Shown here piece by piece: positions 15,827 to 25,117 of a DNA stretch of 64,000 bases. Each line of letters starts with the position of its first letter. The stretch's first letter is position 1. This DNA comes from a virus. The notes beneath the pieces are model-generated. The model searched no databases, was not told the DNA's origin, and saw only the letters and a program-made list of their open reading frames with translations. The translations under genes were made by a program, and so were the position numbers. The stretch is from positions 45,716 to 109,715 of IMG/VR virus record IMGVR_UViG_3300042396_000691, one strand, 5' to 3'.

Positions 15827-17326
15827 ATGCAAAAAAGAAAAGTCCTTCTTGTTAGTGAAGCCTCTTATCTTAATTCTGGATATTCCAATTATGGTTTCCA
15901 GATAATGAAGAGGCTTTATGACACTAAGGACTTTGATCTTGCTGAAATAAGTTGTCATGGAAGCGACAGTAGATCAGATGAAATACCTTGGAAAAGTTAT
16001 GTTGTTCCAAAAAAGTCAAACATCTTTGGCGAAGATATATTAAATGATGTTTTAATAGATTTTAAACCAGATATAGTTTGGTCATTTAGAGATCCTTGGG
16101 TAGATGAATTTATTGGCGATTCTGTATTAAGAAACAACTTTAAATGGGTCTACATGCCAACTGTTGATGCTTTGCCATTAGATGTTGATTGGGTTGATAC
16201 TATAAGCAGAGCAGATCATGTTTTAACATACTCTGATTGGGCAGCAGAAGAACTTGCAAGTCTATATCCTAGTATAAACATTTTAGGTTCAGCATCTCCA
16301 GGATTTGACACCAACTTTAAACCTGTTGAAGATAAAATTAAATTTAAGAAACAACATGGAATAAATGAAGAATCATTAATTATTGGCTCTGTAATGAGGA
16401 ACCAAAAAAGAAAACTTATTCCAGATCTTCTTGATGCATTTTCTGAGTTTTTAGATAAAGCACCAAAAGAAATTTCTGAAAAATGTTTTTTGTATCTTCA
16501 TACAACTTATCCAGATGTTGGTTGGAATATACCTAGACTTATTGCAGAAAGACCAAAAATATCCAACAAGGTTCTTTTTTCTTATAACTGCAACAACTGT
16601 TTTAAACTTTCAATCTCTTCTTTTTGTGGTGCGATTATACAATGTAATAATTGTAAACAGGTCAATTGTACATTTCCTAGAGTGTCAAAAGGCTCAAAAA
16701 GAGATGATATGGTTATGGTGTATAACCTTATGGATCTATATGTGCAATACTCTTGTGCAGAAGGTTTTGGTATGCCACTAGTTGAAGCAGCATCATGCGG
16801 TGTACCAGTTTGTGCTGTAGACTATAGTGCAATGACTGATATAGTTAAAAAACTAGAAGGTTATCCAATAAAAGTCCAAAGATATACATATGAGGTTGAA
16901 ACAAATAGAAAGTTTGCTTTGCCAGACAATTCTAGTTTTAGTGATATTTGCATCGACTTTTTCAAAAAGCCATATCCTATAAGGAAAGCAATATCTAAAA
17001 AAACAAGAGATTTAGTTGTTAAAAATTATACATACGAAAAAACATTCGACAAAATTAAAAACATTTTCTATTCAATAGAACAAGAAAACAAATGGGATTT
17101 TCCTCCAAAGTTTGTTGAAATGCCAAAAGATTTTAAAGATTGCAACTCTAACAACGAGATCATTGAAAAGATTTTTAAAAAAATTCCAATAAATTTGGGT
17201 CATATTAAACAAAAGTGTTTATTTAAATTAAACAACAGAATGCATGATAAACAAAAGGTTTTAAAAGAACTTTCTTCAATATTTGATTCTTATAACCATT
17301 ATGAGTCTTTAAGGGTAAAAAAATGA
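15827..17326 (+). CDS. GT-B glycosyltransferase (GT4-like) with zinc-ribbon insertion
   Basis: A 499-residue GT4-type enzyme. The N-terminal Rossmann domain starts KVLLVSEASYLNSGYSNYG. The C-terminal donor domain has IGSVMRNQKRKLIPDLLDAF and the nucleotide-sugar motif AEGFGMPLVEAASCG (E-x7-E). Unusually, between these motifs lies a Cys cluster, NCNNC then CGAIIQCNNC, resembling a zinc ribbon inserted in the donor domain. About 100 extra residues follow the GT fold. First gene of the sugar island, immediately after ssb. Donor and acceptor unknown. Confidence 0.78.
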   Translation: MQKRKVLLVSEASYLNSGYSNYGFQIMKRLYDTKDFDLAEISCHGSDSRSDEIPWKSYVVPKKSNIFGEDILNDVLIDFKPDIVWSFRDPWVDEFIGDSVLRNNFKWVYMPTVDALPLDVDWVDTISRADHVLTYSDWAAEELASLYPSINILGSASPGFDTNFKPVEDKIKFKKQHGINEESLIIGSVMRNQKRKLIPDLLDAFSEFLDKAPKEISEKCFLYLHTTYPDVGWNIPRLIAERPKISNKVLFSYNCNNCFKLSISSFCGAIIQCNNCKQVNCTFPRVSKGSKRDDMVMVYNLMDLYVQYSCAEGFGMPLVEAASCGVPVCAVDYSAMTDIVKKLEGYPIKVQRYTYEVETNRKFALPDNSSFSDICIDFFKKPYPIRKAISKKTRDLVVKNYTYEKTFDKIKNIFYSIEQENKWDFPPKFVEMPKDFKDCNSNNEIIEKIFKKIPINLGHIKQKCLFKLNNRMHDKQKVLKELSSIFDSYNHYESLRVKK

Positions 17327-18453
17327 AGGTTCTTTATATAGGCGTTTATCGTGATGGAACAGGTTATGGTCAAGCAGCAGAAGATTATATTCTTTCTTTA
17401 AATTCTGTTGGTGTTGATGTTGTTTGTAGACCTTTAAAACTTAATAATTTAGATTATGTTCCTAATCCAATAGTGGCTAAGCTTGAATCTAAAAGTTCAA
17501 AAAATTGTGACATTGTTATTCAACATATGTTGCCAATTCATATGCAGTACAATGGGGATTTTGACTACAACATTGGTCTTTTTGCTTATGAAACCAGCAA
17601 CTTTAAAATGTCTGGATGGAAAAATTATTTAAACTTAATGGATGCTAATGTTGTAATAAATAAACAAATGATTGATTCTTGTTTGAGCAGTGGAGTAAAT
17701 ACGCCATTACATGTAGTTCCTCACGCTAGAGATTTTTCTAGATACATTGAAAAATATGAAAAACTTGAAACCATAACATCACAAGTTTCAGATTCTGACT
17801 TTATATTTTATACAATAGGTGAAACAACAAAGAGAAAAAACTTTTCTGCATTGTTAAAGGCTTATTTTACAGAGTTTTCTGAATCTGAGCCTGTTTGCCT
17901 ATTGGTTAAAACCAATAATTCAACTTATGAATTTTATGATTATTGTGGAAAAATACTTGATGGCCTTTGTATAAAAAATCCACCAAAAGTTGTTACTATT
18001 ACAGAAAGAATGTCAAACGAAGACATAAATAGACTTCATTATACATGTAATGCTTTTGTGCAACCGTCTTATGGTGAAGCTTGGGGTATACCAGCTTTTG
18101 ATGCAATGGCTTTTGGTAAAACTCCAATTGTCACTAATTGCACTGGATATCTTGAATATATAGATGAATCTGTTGGTTGGTTAGTTAATGGTTTTGAGGA
18201 ACCAGTATTTGCTGCTGATAAACAAACAGATGATATATATACATCTGGTGAAAATTGGTTTTCAGTAGATATACTGGATTTAAAGAGAAAGATGAGAGAG
18301 TGTTACGCAAAGGAAGGAATTAGGAGGTCAAAAGCTGCAAATGCTTTAGATCGTGCTTACGAATTCTCCCATGAAAAAGTGGGTTCAATCTTTCTTGAGG
18401 TATTAAAAAATGTCACAAAAGAAAAGAAAACAGAACTGGTTAGAAGAAGCTAA
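17323..18453 (+). CDS. GT-B glycosyltransferase (GT4-like)
   Basis: A 376-residue retaining GT4-type enzyme: MKVLYIGVYRDGTGYGQAA at the N-terminus, TIGETTKRKNFSALLKAY and the E-x7-E region YGEAWGIPAFDAMAFG in the donor domain. Begins at an ATGA overlap with the preceding glycosyltransferase, so the two are co-translated. It may add successive sugars to one glycan with its neighbour. The end of the gene overlaps phoH by 44 bases. Confidence 0.8.
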   Translation: MKVLYIGVYRDGTGYGQAAEDYILSLNSVGVDVVCRPLKLNNLDYVPNPIVAKLESKSSKNCDIVIQHMLPIHMQYNGDFDYNIGLFAYETSNFKMSGWKNYLNLMDANVVINKQMIDSCLSSGVNTPLHVVPHARDFSRYIEKYEKLETITSQVSDSDFIFYTIGETTKRKNFSALLKAYFTEFSESEPVCLLVKTNNSTYEFYDYCGKILDGLCIKNPPKVVTITERMSNEDINRLHYTCNAFVQPSYGEAWGIPAFDAMAFGKTPIVTNCTGYLEYIDESVGWLVNGFEEPVFAADKQTDDIYTSGENWFSVDILDLKRKMRECYAKEGIRRSKAANALDRAYEFSHEKVGSIFLEVLKNVTKEKKTELVRRS

Positions 18454-19156
18454 TAATGTAGAATTAGAAAAAACTATTTCTTGGAGAGATGAAAGGGATA
18501 AGTCTGCTGATGAGCAAAAAGAAAGTGCCAATAGCAATAAATTAAAACCAAAAACAAAAAATCAAGAAACATATATGAATTCAGTATACAGCAAAACAGT
18601 AACTATATGTTCTGGTGTTGCTGGAACAGGAAAAACATATATAGCTTGTGGAATAGCAGCAGAAATGCTTATTGATTTAAAGATAGAAAAAATAATTATT
18701 GCTAGACCTTTAGTTGAATGTGGTCAAAGACTTGGTGCGTTCCCTGGAGATTTAAAAGAAAAAACAGAACCATTTATGACAGCTATGCTTGAAGTATTTG
18801 GTAAGTTTATGACCAAAACAAAAATGCGTAAAATAAAAACCGATGAAGTTTTGGAAATATGCCCATTGGAAATAATGAGGGGAAGAACATTCCATAACTC
18901 TGTAATTATTTTAGATGAAGCACAAAATGCTACTAGAAGACAATTAAAAATGTTTCTTACTAGATTTGGGCAAGAATCAAAGGTTATTATTTGTGGCGAT
19001 CATACTCAAACGGATTTACCGCATTCAGAAGGAAATACAATGAATTGGTTGCTTGATAGGCTTGACCACAATGATATTGGTAAGGTATTCTTGACATCTG
19101 AAGATGTTCAAAGACATGGCCTTATTAAATATATAATAGAACAGCTTGGTGAATAA
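18410..19156 (+). CDS. phoH: PhoH-like ATPase
   Basis: A 248-residue P-loop protein: Walker A GVAGTGKT, the PhoH hallmark IIIARPLVECGQRLGAFPGD, Walker B VIILDEAQN and VIICGDHTQTDLPHSEG. PhoH proteins are helicase-like ATPases common in phages; their role in infection is unsettled. The first 60 residues are a charged extension. It is embedded in the glycosyltransferase island and starts within the preceding gene after a GAGG. Confidence 0.87.
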   Translation: MSQKKRKQNWLEEANNVELEKTISWRDERDKSADEQKESANSNKLKPKTKNQETYMNSVYSKTVTICSGVAGTGKTYIACGIAAEMLIDLKIEKIIIARPLVECGQRLGAFPGDLKEKTEPFMTAMLEVFGKFMTKTKMRKIKTDEVLEICPLEIMRGRTFHNSVIILDEAQNATRRQLKMFLTRFGQESKVIICGDHTQTDLPHSEGNTMNWLLDRLDHNDIGKVFLTSEDVQRHGLIKYIIEQLGE

Positions 19157-20136
19157 TGCACCATAATGTTGATAACATATTAAGATCTTCGACTAGAAAA
19201 ACTGGTCAAAGACTTAACATTCTAACATTCTCTACCCATGAAAGATATCAGTCTAATATGGCTGATGTTAATGCAAACTTTTGGGTTATCAATAATTCTA
19301 AAATTAAAACTTGGAATTTAAATTTTTCAGATATTCCTAAAAATCATACTATGTTAAATAATGTCTCACTTTTAAGCGATATACCAAAATACATAGATTT
19401 TGATTTAATAATTTCTCAAAGCAAATTTGTGCAATTTAATTTAGCTCTTGAAATAGCAAAGTATTTAAGCATTCCACTTGTTTGCATTGAGCACACTGAA
19501 ATGTTTGAAGATAGAAAAAAATTTAAACATATGATTGGTGACACAAACATATTTATATCTGATTATTCTGCTAAAACATGGGAAGCAGATTATGCATATT
19601 ATGTTATTGATCATGGAATAAACAGTTCTATATTTCACAACAAAAATATAAAAAGAGAAAATAAAGTATTAAGTATTGTAAACGATTGGATAAATAGAGA
19701 TTATGAATGTGGTTTTACACTTTGGAAAGAAGTAACAAAAGATCTTCCAGTTTATGTAGCTGGTGATACGCCCAACTTTTCTAAGCCAGCTAAAAATACA
19801 GAAGAACTTATTGACATCTATAACAGAAACTCTATATTTTTAAATACCTCTATACATAGTCCAGTTCCAACTACCTTGCTTGAAGCTATGTCTTGTGGGT
19901 GTTGTGTTGTTACCACTAAAAACGAAATGATAGAATCATTTATAGAAAATGGCAAAAATGGTTTTATTTCAAATGACAAAGACGAAATTAGAAAAAATTT
20001 AGAAGTTTGTTTAAAAAATCCAGACATGTGTAGAGAAATTGGAAAGAATGCTAGACAAACAATTATTGATAAATTTTCTTTGAGTGTATTTACGCAAAAA
20101 TGGGATTATGTTTTAGGTAGATCTTTAGGTAAATAA
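19156..20136 (+). CDS. GT-B glycosyltransferase
   Basis: A 326-residue protein with a GT4-like donor domain: STHERYQSNMAD at the start, VYVAGDTPNF, then FLNTSIHSPVPTTLLEAMSCGCCVVTTK with the E-A-M-S-C-G donor motif, and the terminal KNARQTIIDKFS helix. The classical E-x7-E first Glu is replaced (SPVPTTLLEAM), as in some GT-B subfamilies. Start overlaps the phoH TAA. Substrates unknown. Confidence 0.75.
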   Translation: MHHNVDNILRSSTRKTGQRLNILTFSTHERYQSNMADVNANFWVINNSKIKTWNLNFSDIPKNHTMLNNVSLLSDIPKYIDFDLIISQSKFVQFNLALEIAKYLSIPLVCIEHTEMFEDRKKFKHMIGDTNIFISDYSAKTWEADYAYYVIDHGINSSIFHNKNIKRENKVLSIVNDWINRDYECGFTLWKEVTKDLPVYVAGDTPNFSKPAKNTEELIDIYNRNSIFLNTSIHSPVPTTLLEAMSCGCCVVTTKNEMIESFIENGKNGFISNDKDEIRKNLEVCLKNPDMCREIGKNARQTIIDKFSLSVFTQKWDYVLGRSLGK

Positions 20137-20137
20137 A

Positions 20138-20608
20138 ATGAAAATAAACATTTGTTTTGGAAACTCAAACGAATATCTAAATGGATATGTTAATACTAAT
20201 TTTGTTAAAAATGATCAATTTGAAAATTGTCATCCTGAGAATTTAGATTCGATTATAGATGATGGCGAAGCAGATGAAATATTAGCTGTTAATGTTTTAA
20301 ATTATATTGAATTTAACAAAACAAAAGATGTTTTAATTAATTGGTATAAAAAATTAAAATACGATGGTACAATTGTCATATCCTTTTTTGATTTTGTAGA
20401 GATATGTAGGGCTTTAACCTCTGGACAATTAGATGTTTTAGATGCAAAGAAACTTATTTATGGCGAGCAAAATGAAGGTTGGCAATTTTTTAAGTCTGGA
20501 TCTTCACTGATTGAATTAAAGAAGTTTTTTTTATCTATTGGTTCTAAGATAGAATATTGTAAAATAGACGGTTTTATTTCATATATTAAAGTTAGGAGAG
20601 TTAAGTGA
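20138..20608 (+). CDS. SAM-dependent methyltransferase-like protein
   Basis: A 156-residue protein patterned on small class I methyltransferases: KINICFGNSNEYLNGYVN stands where LNLGCGxxxxxGWxN is usual, and DEILAVNVLNYIEF where DxIxxxHVLEHI is usual, followed by LKYDGTIVISFFDF. The glycine-rich SAM loop is eroded (one Gly), so SAM binding is uncertain. Sits between two glycosyltransferases and may methylate a sugar, or be a degenerate scaffold. Confidence 0.6.
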   Translation: MKINICFGNSNEYLNGYVNTNFVKNDQFENCHPENLDSIIDDGEADEILAVNVLNYIEFNKTKDVLINWYKKLKYDGTIVISFFDFVEICRALTSGQLDVLDAKKLIYGEQNEGWQFFKSGSSLIELKKFFLSIGSKIEYCKIDGFISYIKVRRVK

Positions 20609-21432
20609 GTAATTTGCACACAAGCTGTAAAAATTGTTTTTATGCAATTTATGAAGAGTCTGAAAAAACTCAAATTGGTTGTCATTTTAATAAGTTGGAA
20701 AAACTTAAAGAAAACAATATTACAATAACAGAATCTTATGATGATGAAAAAGAATTTTTTGTTCTGGAAAAACATGCTTGTATGGCTCATAGAACTAAGT
20801 CATCTATGATTGCTGCTAATCAAGATGTTAAAGAAAGTATGAAACTAACTAGAAAACAAATGTCGCCCAAAATTGCTGCCGTTATAAATGTATTCAATGA
20901 AAACATGGAAGATTTAAAGAAAACAATTCAGCAAATATCCGATCAAGATATTCAATTTTACGAAGTTATTTTTTGTGTTTCATCAGGTATAAAGCCATCA
21001 GAAATTATATCTATGATTCATAAATTAAACTGTACATTTAAATGGAATATAAAACAAATAATAGATGAATATTGGTTGGGATCTAGAGCAATAAATGTCT
21101 CTGTTCAAAATAGTAAATCTACATATTTTGCACTTTTTAATTGTGGATTTGATATACCCAAAGCTTTCGTTAAAGAGATTGATGAAGCTATTTGTGATCA
21201 GATGAAAAGATTCATTGTGCTTCATGGGGTTGATGAAGAAGGAAATGGCTCTGTTTATCAAACATATGCTTTTAATGCACTAAGGGGCAATGAAGAAGCT
21301 TTCATTGAGCAAGAAAATGATAAACCAGCACATACCTTTTTAGAAAAGTTGAATTATCTTGCAGTTCAAAGCGATTTGATGCACCTACTTAAGAAATGCG
21401 AAGAAGTATGTCCTTGCATGAAAAACCACTAA
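20605..21432 (+). CDS. Cys-rich N-terminus fused to GT-A-like domain
   Basis: A 275-residue protein starting with GTG in a GTGA overlap. The N-terminus CKNCFYA, then GCHF and HACMAHR, looks like a four-Cys metal site. From residue 90 the pattern KIAAVINVFNENMEDLKKTIQQI and YEVIFCVSSG followed by GSRAINVSVQNSKSTYFALF resembles a GT-A (GT2) fold with the DxD region replaced by FNCGFD, so catalysis is doubtful. The next gene begins inside its 3' end. Confidence 0.5.
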   Translation: MSNLHTSCKNCFYAIYEESEKTQIGCHFNKLEKLKENNITITESYDDEKEFFVLEKHACMAHRTKSSMIAANQDVKESMKLTRKQMSPKIAAVINVFNENMEDLKKTIQQISDQDIQFYEVIFCVSSGIKPSEIISMIHKLNCTFKWNIKQIIDEYWLGSRAINVSVQNSKSTYFALFNCGFDIPKAFVKEIDEAICDQMKRFIVLHGVDEEGNGSVYQTYAFNALRGNEEAFIEQENDKPAHTFLEKLNYLAVQSDLMHLLKKCEEVCPCMKNH

Positions 21433-22178
21433 TATCCATAGTAATACCAAATCACAATTATGGTAGATGGATAGAGGATGCTATTGATAGCGTTGTTTAT
21501 GATGACTATTCTAATAAAAGAATAGTTGTTGTAGATGATGGTTCTATCGATGGATCAGCCAGAAAAGTTTATGGTCTTTTATCAGATCCAAAAGCTTCTG
21601 AATCATCTGGAATATCTGGTATAACAGGCAAATATAAAAAAACAGATGTTGAAATAACACTAATAGCTTGTAATGAGTGCAGAGGACCATCTGCTGCAAG
21701 AAACATAGGTATAAAGTTTTATTGGGAAAATACTGATGTTTATTCGTTTTTAGATTCTGATGATATGCACATAAGCGGAAAATTAAAAGAAAGCTTATAT
21801 GCTTTAATTAGTGGATGGGGATCAATTGGTGCTGTATATTGCGATTATATAAATTTTGATTATGAAAACAATATAAGTTTTCAACAGCACAAAGAAGCTT
21901 TTTGTTCTGAAAAAATATTACAAGAATGTATAATGCCATCGTGCAACTTAGTTCCTAAATATGTTTTTGAAAAAATAGGACTTTTTGATGAGACTATGCG
22001 TGTTGCAGAAGATTGGGATCTTTGGATAAGAATGTCTAAGCATTTTATTGCTTATCATATTCCAAAAAATTTTACAATCGTTAGGACAGGAAGTTATAAT
22101 TCTACCAATGTTGTTTCTGAGGAAGTTTGGTCTAAAAACTGGCGAAGAATATTAGAAAAAATAAAAAATGACAAATGA
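21396..22178 (+). CDS. GT2-family glycosyltransferase (GT-A)
   Basis: A 260-residue inverting-type transferase: ISIVIPNHNYGRWIEDAIDS and VVVDDGSIDGS at the N-terminus, GPSAARNIGIKF, the metal-binding FLDSDDMH (D-x-D region) and RVAEDWDLWIRMS (E-D acceptor motif). All catalytic landmarks of family 2 are present. ATG 21396 or 21408 are both possible starts inside the upstream gene. Transfers a sugar from a nucleotide donor; the acceptor is unknown. Confidence 0.82.
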   Translation: MRRSMSLHEKPLISIVIPNHNYGRWIEDAIDSVVYDDYSNKRIVVVDDGSIDGSARKVYGLLSDPKASESSGISGITGKYKKTDVEITLIACNECRGPSAARNIGIKFYWENTDVYSFLDSDDMHISGKLKESLYALISGWGSIGAVYCDYINFDYENNISFQQHKEAFCSEKILQECIMPSCNLVPKYVFEKIGLFDETMRVAEDWDLWIRMSKHFIAYHIPKNFTIVRTGSYNSTNVVSEEVWSKNWRRILEKIKNDK

Positions 22179-22854
22179 TATATGTATTATTATACCAGTT
22201 GCTGGTCTTGGCAAAAGAATGAAGGCATATGGCCCCAAAGCATCAATACGCATAGACAAAGAAGAAACAGTTTTAAGCAGACAAATTAAAATTTTAAGAA
22301 ACTTTTTTCCAAAATCAAAAATAATTGTAGTCTGTGGTTTTCAAAAAGAAAAAATATTTGAAATAGTTGACCAAGACATTGTTTGTGTTGAGAATAAAAG
22401 GTATAAAAGCTCCAATGTTTGTCTTTCAATTAAAATAGCATTGGATAAATGTCATTGCAAAAAGATTTTAATAGTCAATGGCGATTTGGTTTTCACTGGT
22501 GAAATATTTAACACAATGCCAAAAAACTCATCTTGGATTGCTATTGATACAAACATAAATCAAAGGTCTTCTGAAGTTGGCGTTAACATAGTAGAAGGCC
22601 AAATAACTAATTTCTGTTATGGCTTAAATCCCAAATGGGGCCAAATAGTTTGTTTAATAGGAAAAGAAATGGAGTTCTTTAAAAAGGTGGTTGTTCTAGA
22701 AAGGTCTGAAAAAAAATTCTCTTTTGAAATACTTAATGATGTGATAGATATGGGTGGTATTATAAAGCCACAAATAAACAAGAAGTGGAAGCTTGTTGAA
22801 ATAGATACATCTAAAGATATAGCTAGAGCTAAAAAGCTTGTAAGGAGAATTTAA
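22168..22854 (+). CDS. Sugar-phosphate nucleotidyltransferase
   Basis: A 228-residue NTP-transferase: IIIPVAGLGKRMKAYGPKA is the nucleotide-binding signature (xAAGxGxRxxxxPK), followed by LSRQIKILRNFFP, VCGFQKEKI and ILIVNGDLVFTG, where the Asp likely binds metal. It should make a nucleotide-activated sugar or a choline-type CDP compound; the related LicC/GlmU-like families cannot be separated by eye. It would supply donors to the neighbouring transferases. Confidence 0.75.
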   Translation: MTNDICIIIPVAGLGKRMKAYGPKASIRIDKEETVLSRQIKILRNFFPKSKIIVVCGFQKEKIFEIVDQDIVCVENKRYKSSNVCLSIKIALDKCHCKKILIVNGDLVFTGEIFNTMPKNSSWIAIDTNINQRSSEVGVNIVEGQITNFCYGLNPKWGQIVCLIGKEMEFFKKVVVLERSEKKFSFEILNDVIDMGGIIKPQINKKWKLVEIDTSKDIARAKKLVRRI

Positions 22855-23733
22855 ATGAATGTTCTGTGTGACATGGAATATCCATTGGATGAAAAAGAAA
22901 TGTTTGGATGGGGTAAAGCATTTTCCTCAATAAATCACGATTTCTTTTTTTTGAACAGAAAAGAAAAAGCAATAATTGATGCTTTTGAAGAAAAAAAACC
23001 TTCGATATTTATAACTCATGCAGCCCTATTAAATAGAGCATCGTGTAAAGCTATTATTAAAAACGAATACTGTAAAACATTTGTGTTTATTGATTCAGAA
23101 GAAGACAAAGAAAAACTAAAAGATAAATCAAATGTTTTTTATATTTCAAAAAATAAAAATTTAAATTGCATGTTTGTAGAAGAATCTTGCGATCTTTATT
23201 TGTCGTTAAAACCAAAAACAAACATAAATATGATATCTGACATATGCTACATAGGCGACTATGTAAAAGAGTGCATTCTTTCAAAGTGTTTTTCTATGTT
23301 TAGGGTTAAATGTTGGGGAAATACAAAGTGGCCTTTTACAACATATTTGGGAAAAATTAAACCAGACAAAATAAAAGATGCAATATGTTCTTCAACAACA
23401 TCTTTATATTTAGATGATTTAAACAATAAAAGCTGGCCACTATATACATATATATGTAATAGACCAATAGTTTCTTATAAAAGCACATGGTTAAAAAATG
23501 TTTTAAAAGATAAATCTTTATGTTTTTCAGACGAAGAATCTTTTTTTGAAAATCTTTTGAACATAATTAGAAATCCAGAAATAGCATACGAAAATATAAA
23601 AACCAATTCGGAATTTATAAAAAATAATCATTTGTCACACCATAGGGTTTCAGCTATACTAGATGCTATAGGACTTAAGGAGGATTCAATAAAATGTATC
23701 AATGTTGCGATGGATCTAACAAAGAAGTATTAA
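22855..23733 (+). CDS. GT-B-like glycosyltransferase (CgeB-type C-terminus)
   Basis: A 292-residue protein. The C-terminal half follows the GT-B pattern: ISDICYIGDYVKECI, FRVKCWGNTKWP, KDAICSSTTSLYLDDL, WPLYTYICNRPIVSYKS and a terminal EESFFENLLNIIRN helix, as in CgeB/GT_1_2 proteins. The N-terminal half is diverged. Starts one base after the upstream stop. Substrates unknown. Confidence 0.6.
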   Translation: MNVLCDMEYPLDEKEMFGWGKAFSSINHDFFFLNRKEKAIIDAFEEKKPSIFITHAALLNRASCKAIIKNEYCKTFVFIDSEEDKEKLKDKSNVFYISKNKNLNCMFVEESCDLYLSLKPKTNINMISDICYIGDYVKECILSKCFSMFRVKCWGNTKWPFTTYLGKIKPDKIKDAICSSTTSLYLDDLNNKSWPLYTYICNRPIVSYKSTWLKNVLKDKSLCFSDEESFFENLLNIIRNPEIAYENIKTNSEFIKNNHLSHHRVSAILDAIGLKEDSIKCINVAMDLTKKY

Positions 23734-24383
23734 GCGTTTTATTAGGATATGGCCAATCTCCACATGTTATTAAAAAGTCTTTATGGTGGATATCCGAAGA
23801 ACTAAATAACAACGAATACAATGTGATAGCTATAGACGATGGGCAATGTGGCGACATAGCAAAAGAAATGTCTAACTATGTTGCAAGAATATGCCCTAAA
23901 ATAATAAAAATAAATAATGCTGCACTTTTAGAACATTATAAAATAGACTCTATAACAAAAAGCAAAAAACTTGCTTATGCAATTTGTGAAAAATTTTCTT
24001 CTAATAAAAGGGTTTATGTAAGCCCAAGATCAATATGTTATGGCAAATCTTTTAAATCATTTTGTGATCAAGTGCAAAACAATAAAGTTATGCAGATGAG
24101 GTCATACTTAGTGCCATTGTATGTTCAAGAGGCAATAAGTGAATACTCTTCAAACTTTTGTAAATTTTTAGTTAATGAGTGCAAAAAATACCCAATATAC
24201 ACTGAAAACTATCCTGAGAAAAACATAGATTATATAACACAATCAACAGTTGATTCATTAGATGGTAAAGAAACATTCTTTTCAGAACACGAATGTTTTT
24301 ACTTAGAACCAAAAGACCCTGACCCAAAAGAACATCTTGAAACAATAGACCTAGAATTAATAGATAAAATCTTGGAAAATTAA
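23694..24383 (+). CDS. Hypothetical protein of the glycan island, possibly GT-A-like
   Basis: A 229-residue protein with a very strong AAGGAGG before its ATG, which lies 40 bases inside the preceding gene. The start (EVLSVLLGYGQSPHVIKKSL, then YNVIAIDDGQCG) recalls a GT2 donor site, but no D-x-D or E-D motif follows. Possibly a degenerate transferase or partner of the adjacent kinase-like protein. Confidence 0.45.
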   Translation: MYQCCDGSNKEVLSVLLGYGQSPHVIKKSLWWISEELNNNEYNVIAIDDGQCGDIAKEMSNYVARICPKIIKINNAALLEHYKIDSITKSKKLAYAICEKFSSNKRVYVSPRSICYGKSFKSFCDQVQNNKVMQMRSYLVPLYVQEAISEYSSNFCKFLVNECKKYPIYTENYPEKNIDYITQSTVDSLDGKETFFSEHECFYLEPKDPDPKEHLETIDLELIDKILEN

Positions 24384-25117
24384 TGATAATATATAAAGTA
24401 CCAAAACCAATTTCTATAATTGGAGAGCATTCAACAAAATGCATGATTTTTTCATCGTGCAACTTTAGTTATTTAAGCAAATTTGGAAATGTTAAATCTT
24501 TCTTTATAGACAAAAAAACAAAACATTTTTATAAAAGATGTTTTAAAAATTATAGCACAATAAAATCAAAGCTTTTAAATTTTATAGAGCTTGATGATTT
24601 CCCTTCTTGCTACACATCTATATTTGGAAAATTTAACTATATAAATAAAGCTTCAACAACATGGAACAATGTTCAAGTAGATAGCTCTAGCGATTTTTTT
24701 GATAATCTTTTAATCTTTCATATAAGAAGAAAACATTTTAAATACAGTAGAATAAAACCAATAGAAAACTTTAACATTGGAATTATTCACAAAATGGTGG
24801 ATGATGCCTATAACGCATATGTAGATAAAGACTTTAAATTTATGGGGAAGTTGATAGATTCTTATTGGAGAATAAAAACTGAATTAGATCCAAATTCTGC
24901 AAATGAATTCATCTATAAGGTTTATTCTGATTGTAGACTGTCTGGTGCTTGGGGAGGAAAAATGGATGAAAACACAATGATTCTTTTAGCACCAAAACAA
25001 AAACATGAAGAGATATGTTCTATAATGAAGAATCATATAAGATTAAACTCTTCTGTTAATATAACAGGAATAGTAAGAGAGGAACTGTTTAGTGGAAATA
25101 GCAATTGCTGTAAATAA
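24383..25117 (+). CDS. GHMP-kinase-like protein, degenerate
   Basis: A 244-residue protein. N-terminal PKPISIIGEHST matches motif 1 of GHMP sugar kinases (xxxRxxxxGEH), and SGAWGGKMDENTMILLAP near the C-terminus matches motif 3 (GAGxGGxxxxL). The glycine/serine-rich ATP loop of motif 2 (GLGSS) is not visible, and the protein is about 100 residues shorter than usual. It may phosphorylate a sugar for the nucleotidyltransferase at 22168, or have lost activity. Confidence 0.55.
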   Translation: MIIYKVPKPISIIGEHSTKCMIFSSCNFSYLSKFGNVKSFFIDKKTKHFYKRCFKNYSTIKSKLLNFIELDDFPSCYTSIFGKFNYINKASTTWNNVQVDSSSDFFDNLLIFHIRRKHFKYSRIKPIENFNIGIIHKMVDDAYNAYVDKDFKFMGKLIDSYWRIKTELDPNSANEFIYKVYSDCRLSGAWGGKMDENTMILLAPKQKHEEICSIMKNHIRLNSSVNITGIVREELFSGNSNCCK

